DNA of 7,030 nucleotides, from positions 1 to 7,030 of the forward strand of contig VAXX01000499.1 in NCBI GenBank assembly GCA_005885115.1, in the 5' to 3' direction. Within the stretch, counting starts at the first letter, position 1. Each line of letters begins with the position of its first letter. The position numbers and the translations under genes were made by a program. The notes beneath the pieces were generated by a model, which saw only the letters and a program-made list of their open reading frames with translations, made no database searches and was not told the origin of the DNA. Shown here in pieces: positions 3,449 through 7,030 of this stretch. Source of the DNA: Actinomycetota bacterium. GTDB taxonomy: Bacteria; Actinomycetota; Actinomycetes; Mycobacteriales; Micromonosporaceae.

Positions 3449-6253
3449 ATGTGGCCGACAGGGGAAGCTGACCCGTTCATCGGGCGGAGTGTCGAAGCGT
3501 CGGCATTACGTTCGGTAATCAAGGACATGGTGACCTCGGGCCGTGGCCGGGCGGTACTGCTCGGTGGGGAACCGGGAATCGGCAAGTCGGCGCTGCTGGC
3601 GTACGGGCTGGCCGACGCGGCGCAGCTGGGCTGCGACCTCGGCTGGGCCGACGCGGACGAGCTCAGTACCCGCTTCCCGCTGCGGGTGATGCTGGACTGC
3701 CTGGACATCGAGGCCCGCTCGGCTGACCCGCGCCGGGCCGAGCTCGCCGCGCTCCTGGGCGGGCAGGCGCCGGTACCGGCCGGGGCCGACCCGCTGCTGC
3801 TGATCGTCGAGCGCCTGCTGGTCCTGGTCGAGCAGCTGTGCACCGACCGGCCCCTGGTACTGGTCGCCAACCATCTCCAGTGGGCCGACGAGCTGAGCCT
3901 GCTGGTGTGGTGCCGGCTGGCCCGGCTCACCACCCGCCTGCCGTTGACGCTGGTCGGCGCGTACCGGCCGGTGCCCCGCCGGCCCGAGCTGGGGCAACTG
4001 CGCCGGGCCGCCGAGCGCGAGGACGGGCTGATCCTGTCCCTGGAGCCGCTGCCCGCGCAGGACGTCACCGCGCTCGTCACGGCCCTGGTCGGCGCCGATC
4101 CCGGGCCGCACCTCGCCCGGCTGGTCGAACGGGCCGCCGGCAACCCGCTGTACGTCCGCGAGATCGTCGACGCGCTGCGGTACGAGTCGGCGGTCACCGT
4201 CCACGCCGGTACCGCCGATATCGCCCCTGAGCTCGTGGACCGCGCACCGGCCTCGCTGGCCGCCGCGATCGACCGGCGCCTGGAGTTCCTGTCGCCCGGG
4301 TCCGCCGTCGCCCTGCGCGGCGCGGCCCTGCTCGGTCAGGACTTCTCCGTCACCGACCTCGCCGCCGTGCTGGAACGCCCGGCCAGTGACCTGATCGGCC
4401 CGCTCGCGGAAGCGGCGGCGGCCGGCGTGGTCATGGACGCCGGGGCCCGGATGGCCTTCCGCCACCCGCTGATCCGCCAGGCGCTCTACGACGCGATCCC
4501 CGCGACGGTACGGGCCGGCCTGCACCGCCACGCCGCGCAGGCCCTCGCCGAGGCCGGGGTACCCGCCGAACGGGTCGCCGCGCACCTGACCCAGACCCCG
4601 CCCGGCGGGGACGCCTGGGTGACCGGCTGGCTGGTCCGCCACGCCGGCGGGCTCGCCGACCGGGCCCCGCGGGTGGCGACCGAACTGCTGGCCCGGGCGC
4701 TGTCCCGGCTCTCACCCGGCGACCCGTCCTGGGAACACCTGGCCGTGGCCCAGGTCCGTACCCTGTTCCGGCTCGGCCGGGACGCCGCACCGCTGGCCCG
4801 GCAGGCGCTAACCGCCGGTACCGATCCGGCGGGCGCCGCCGAGATGTGCTGGATCCTCGGCGCGCTGCTGCTGCGGGCCGGGCGTACCGACGACGCCCGC
4901 GCCATGGCCCGGCAGGGCCTGGACCGGCCGGCGTTGTCGCCGGTCTGGCGGGCCCGGCTGGGCGCCATGGCCGTGGTGGTCGACGCGTACGCCGGCGGCG
5001 AGTCGGCCGCCACCGAACGGGCCGGGCAGGAGGCGCTGGCGTACGCCCAGCGCACCGGCGACCCGGTCGCGATCGGGTACTGCCTGTTCGGCCTGTCCAC
5101 CGTGTACCTGGTCCGCCGGGACCAGAGCACCCGCCTGGCGTACCTGGACCGGGCCCGGTCGGTCTTCGGCGACGACCTGGAGTACCTGGACCTCCAGGTG
5201 CTCGTCCAGGCGAACCGGGCGTACGCCCTGCACCTGCTGGACCGCTTCGCCGAGGCGGAGAAGACGCTGGACGAGGCCCGGCAGCTCGCCGAGCGGCGGG
5301 CCGGGCAGAACGTACCGGTCCGACTCCGGCTGCCCACCGCGGTCGTGGCGTACTGCACCGGACGCTGGGACGACGCGCTCGACGAGCTGGCTGCCGCGGG
5401 TGAGCTCGGGGACAGCCCCCGGCACGCCTCGGTCGCCGCCGGGCTCGCCGCGTTGATCGCCGGCCACCGGGACGACCGTACCGGCGCGCTGGAGTACCTG
5501 GGCCGGATCCCCGAGGGTACCGACGTCACCTGCGGGTTCCGGCTGACCGCGCGGGCGCTGCTCGCCGAGCGGGACCGCCGGCCGGGGCAGGCCCGCGACA
5601 TCCTGGCCACGATCCTCACCCCGGCGTACTCCCGGCTGGAGCGGCACATGCTGCTTCCGCACCTGGTCCGGGTCGCGCTGGCGGCCGACGACCGGGCCAC
5701 CGCGGAGGCCGCCGTCGCGGCCGCCGAAGCGGACGTGGCGGCCCAGGCCAACCCCGCCCGGGTCGCGGCGCTCGCGTACTGCCGGGGGATGGCGACCGGC
5801 GACCCCGACCTGCTGCGCGAGGTCGTCGCGCACTTCCAGCGGGTGCACCGGCTGGTCGACCTGGCGCAGGCCCGGGAGGAGCTGGCCGTGCTGCTGGCCG
5901 TCGCGGGGGACGCCGACGCCGCGCGGGTCCACGCGGTGGCCGCCAAGGAGGGGTACGAGCGGCTCGGCGCGATCTGGGCCATGCGGCGCGCCGATGCCCG
6001 GCTGCGCTCCTACGGGGTACGGCTGGGTCCGCGCGGACCCCGGCGCAGTACCGCCTGCGGTGGCTGGAACGCGCTGTCCCCGACCGAGCTGACCATCGCC
6101 CGGCTGGTGGCCCAGGGCCGCTCCAACCCCGACATCGCCGGCGAGCTGATGCTCTCCCGGCGCACCGTCCAGTCCCACGTGTCCAGCATCCTGGCCAAGC
6201 TGCACGCGCGTACCCGGGTGGAGATCGCCCGGGAAGCGCAGCGTCACCAATGA
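3449..6253 (+). CDS. LAL-type LuxR-family transcriptional regulator (934 aa) with degenerate Walker B
   Basis: This is a large ATP-binding LuxR-family regulator (MalT/LAL group of STAND ATPases), near the usual length. ATG 3449 is chosen because FIGRSVEASALR, the normal domain start, follows at once; a GTG at 3359 would add 30 atypical residues. Walker A is GEPGIGKS (40-47). The Walker B position reads VLVANHLQWAD (137-147): N141 and H142 replace the usual Asp-Asp. A sensor-1-like arginine, R173, is kept in GAYRP. From about residue 400 to 850 the protein is rich in Ala, Leu and Arg helices of TPR type, the usual effector and oligomerisation region. The C-terminal LuxR helix-turn-helix spans about 874-928 (LSPTELTIARLVAQG, then SRRTVQSHVSSILAKL). 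LALs usually activate transcription, often of natural-product clusters. Codon 20 is TTA, a rare Leu codon and the only in-frame TTA I found in the window. Another LAL gene follows in the same direction after 82 bp. Confidence 0.93.
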   Translation: MWPTGEADPFIGRSVEASALRSVIKDMVTSGRGRAVLLGGEPGIGKSALLAYGLADAAQLGCDLGWADADELSTRFPLRVMLDCLDIEARSADPRRAELAALLGGQAPVPAGADPLLLIVERLLVLVEQLCTDRPLVLVANHLQWADELSLLVWCRLARLTTRLPLTLVGAYRPVPRRPELGQLRRAAEREDGLILSLEPLPAQDVTALVTALVGADPGPHLARLVERAAGNPLYVREIVDALRYESAVTVHAGTADIAPELVDRAPASLAAAIDRRLEFLSPGSAVALRGAALLGQDFSVTDLAAVLERPASDLIGPLAEAAAAGVVMDAGARMAFRHPLIRQALYDAIPATVRAGLHRHAAQALAEAGVPAERVAAHLTQTPPGGDAWVTGWLVRHAGGLADRAPRVATELLARALSRLSPGDPSWEHLAVAQVRTLFRLGRDAAPLARQALTAGTDPAGAAEMCWILGALLLRAGRTDDARAMARQGLDRPALSPVWRARLGAMAVVVDAYAGGESAATERAGQEALAYAQRTGDPVAIGYCLFGLSTVYLVRRDQSTRLAYLDRARSVFGDDLEYLDLQVLVQANRAYALHLLDRFAEAEKTLDEARQLAERRAGQNVPVRLRLPTAVVAYCTGRWDDALDELAAAGELGDSPRHASVAAGLAALIAGHRDDRTGALEYLGRIPEGTDVTCGFRLTARALLAERDRRPGQARDILATILTPAYSRLERHMLLPHLVRVALAADDRATAEAAVAAAEADVAAQANPARVAALAYCRGMATGDPDLLREVVAHFQRVHRLVDLAQAREELAVLLAVAGDADAARVHAVAAKEGYERLGAIWAMRRADARLRSYGVRLGPRGPRRSTACGGWNALSPTELTIARLVAQGRSNPDIAGELMLSRRTVQSHVSSILAKLHARTRVEIAREAQRHQ

Positions 6254-6335
6254 AGCCGATCGTCGCCGGATGAGCGCGGGCGGTAACTTGGATGGAGTAC
6301 TGGGGGGCTCCGCCGGGCTGGGTACGACCGAGCGG

Positions 6336-7030
6336 ATGCGGGTGAGCGGCGTGGCGAACACCCTTGTTGACCGGGCCGACGAGCTGCACCGGCTGCGCGA
6401 GCTGACCACCCGCGCCGCGGCCGGACAGGGCGGCTCGATGCTCCTGGAAGGCGAACCCGGGATCGGCAAGACCTCGCTGCTGGACGTGGTCGCGCAGGAG
6501 GCGGTCCGGCTCGGGATGCGGGTACTGCGGGGAGCCGGGGCGGAACTGGAGCGGCGGCTGCCGTTCGCGGCGATCATGTCGGCGCTCGGGCTGCCCGCGG
6601 CCAACGGCAACGCCCAGCTTGTCCGCCTGGCCGGACTGCTCCGGGGCGAAGGTACCGTGCTGGCCGGCGCGGCCGACCAGCAGTACGTGGTCGCCGAGGC
6701 CATCCTCGACCTGATGGACCAGTGGTGCACCGCCGGCCCGGTGGCCCTGATCGTCGACGATCTCCACTGGGCCGACCCGTCCAGCCGGCTGGTCCTGAGC
6801 CGGCTCGGTACCGCCCTGCGCCAGCTCCCGTTGCTGCTGGTCGTCGCGTACCAACCGGCACCGGGGGACGGCGAGTTGGACAGCCTGCTGCGCCGGTTCC
6901 GGTCCCGGGGCGCGGTCTCGTTGCCGATCGGGCCGCTGGACGGTACGGCGGTCCGCCAACTCGTCGGCGAGCTGGTCGGCGGGGTACCCGACCCCGGGCT
7001 GCTCCAGCGGGCGGCGGGCGCGGCGGGCAA
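6336..7030 (+). CDS. Second LAL-type LuxR-family regulator, N-terminal part (runs off right edge)
   Basis: The visible 231 codons encode the N-terminal STAND ATPase of a second LAL. The domain opens with TLVDRADELHRLREL, matching the family's LVGRE-type start with Asp for Gly. Walker A is GEPGIGKT (39-46 from ATG 6336), and Walker B is canonical, VALIVDDLHWAD (136-147) with D141 and D142. At the sensor-1 arginine position it has Q173 (VAYQPAP). The reading frame is open at position 7030, so TPR and helix-turn-helix parts lie outside. The start is uncertain: ATG 6270, ATG 6336, GTG 6342 and GTG 6351 are in frame. 6336 is preferred for spacing to the domain and GAG at 6330-6332, and GGTGAG (6341-6346) could serve 6351. 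TAACTT (6284-6289) may be a -10 of its own promoter; otherwise it is read through from the first LAL. The two proteins share their layout position by position and are paralogues. Confidence 0.88.
   Translation, partial: MRVSGVANTLVDRADELHRLRELTTRAAAGQGGSMLLEGEPGIGKTSLLDVVAQEAVRLGMRVLRGAGAELERRLPFAAIMSALGLPAANGNAQLVRLAGLLRGEGTVLAGAADQQYVVAEAILDLMDQWCTAGPVALIVDDLHWADPSSRLVLSRLGTALRQLPLLLVVAYQPAPGDGELDSLLRRFRSRGAVSLPIGPLDGTAVRQLVGELVGGVPDPGLLQRAAGAAG

Noticed and set aside
2547..3518. 323-codon plus-strand frame opposite the methyltransferase
   Set aside because: The minus-strand methyltransferase has clear family signatures; this frame is its shadow.
3866..3874. Sequencing error as cause of the odd Walker B in the first LAL
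   Set aside because: The frame is intact and three consecutive codons (GCC AAC CAT) differ from the usual Val-Asp-Asp, so a single miscall cannot explain it.
3506..4642. 378-codon minus-strand frame opposite the LAL ATPase domain
   Set aside because: Gly/Gln/Arg-rich shadow of the Walker-motif region on the other strand.
4486..5982. 498-codon minus-strand frame
   Set aside because: Ser/Ala/Arg-rich shadow of the LAL TPR region with no recognisable motif.
6270..6335. ATG 6270 as start of the second LAL
   Set aside because: It is in frame and possible, but no ribosome binding site precedes it, a TANNNT element lies inside the extension, and the family domain starts later; not excluded.
4808..7030. 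740-codon open frame on the minus strand
   Set aside because: It runs antisense to two recognisable LAL genes; long antisense frames are expected in GC-rich coding DNA, and its low-complexity Arg/Gly/Pro-rich product shows no domain.
1..7030. tRNA, rRNA, CRISPR array, insertion sequence, attachment site
   Set aside because: No cloverleaf, spaced repeat array, transposase frame or flanking inverted repeats were seen by eye on either strand.

Overview
The window is about 7 kb of very GC-rich DNA (roughly 70 % by eye) with strong G/C preference at third codon positions, TANNNT-type promoter elements placed a few bases before start codons, and families typical of actinomycetes (a DUF574-type methyltransferase, a DinB/DUF664 protein, large LuxR-family LAL regulators). 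An over-abundance of the tetramer GTAC and the gene families suggest a filamentous actinomycete, possibly Micromonosporaceae. The genus is a guess.

Layout, left to right. (1) 3-668 (+): the C-terminal part of a probably secreted beta-sandwich protein that begins outside the window. (2) 711-905 (+): a 64-residue, very acidic hypothetical protein whose end overlaps, tail to tail, (3) 886-1092 (-): a 68-residue two-helix membrane protein. Its GTG start overlaps by 4 bases the stop of (4) 1089-1865 (-): a seven-helix membrane protein built from two copies of a three-helix unit exactly 120 residues apart, each with an E-x-x-E motif. (5) 1920-2429 (+): a DinB/DUF664-like putative metal-dependent protein, divergent from gene 4 across a 54-bp gap. 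(6) 2472-3272 (-): a DUF574/Methyltransf_19-type SAM-dependent methyltransferase, convergent with gene 5 across a hairpin. (7) 3449-6253 (+): a 934-residue LAL regulator with an in-frame TTA codon near its start. (8) 6336-7030 (+): the start of a second LAL, cut by the right edge.

The left two thirds looks like ordinary accessory chromosome. Genes 3 and 4 probably form a translationally coupled membrane operon; genes 5 and 6 are single genes with likely leaderless transcripts. The right third holds a tandem pair of paralogous LAL regulators. The two differ in a complementary way in the nucleotide-binding site: the first has lost both Walker B acidic residues but keeps the sensor-1-like arginine, while the second keeps the acidic pair but has glutamine at the arginine position. 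Together with the TTA codon, this makes the pair the best candidate for something undescribed, possibly a two-component STAND-ATPase switch in which each subunit supplies what the other lacks. LAL genes often sit inside natural-product clusters, so the sequence beyond position 7030 matters. No RNA gene, insertion sequence or CRISPR array was seen, and no stretch over 300 bases lacks a gene.
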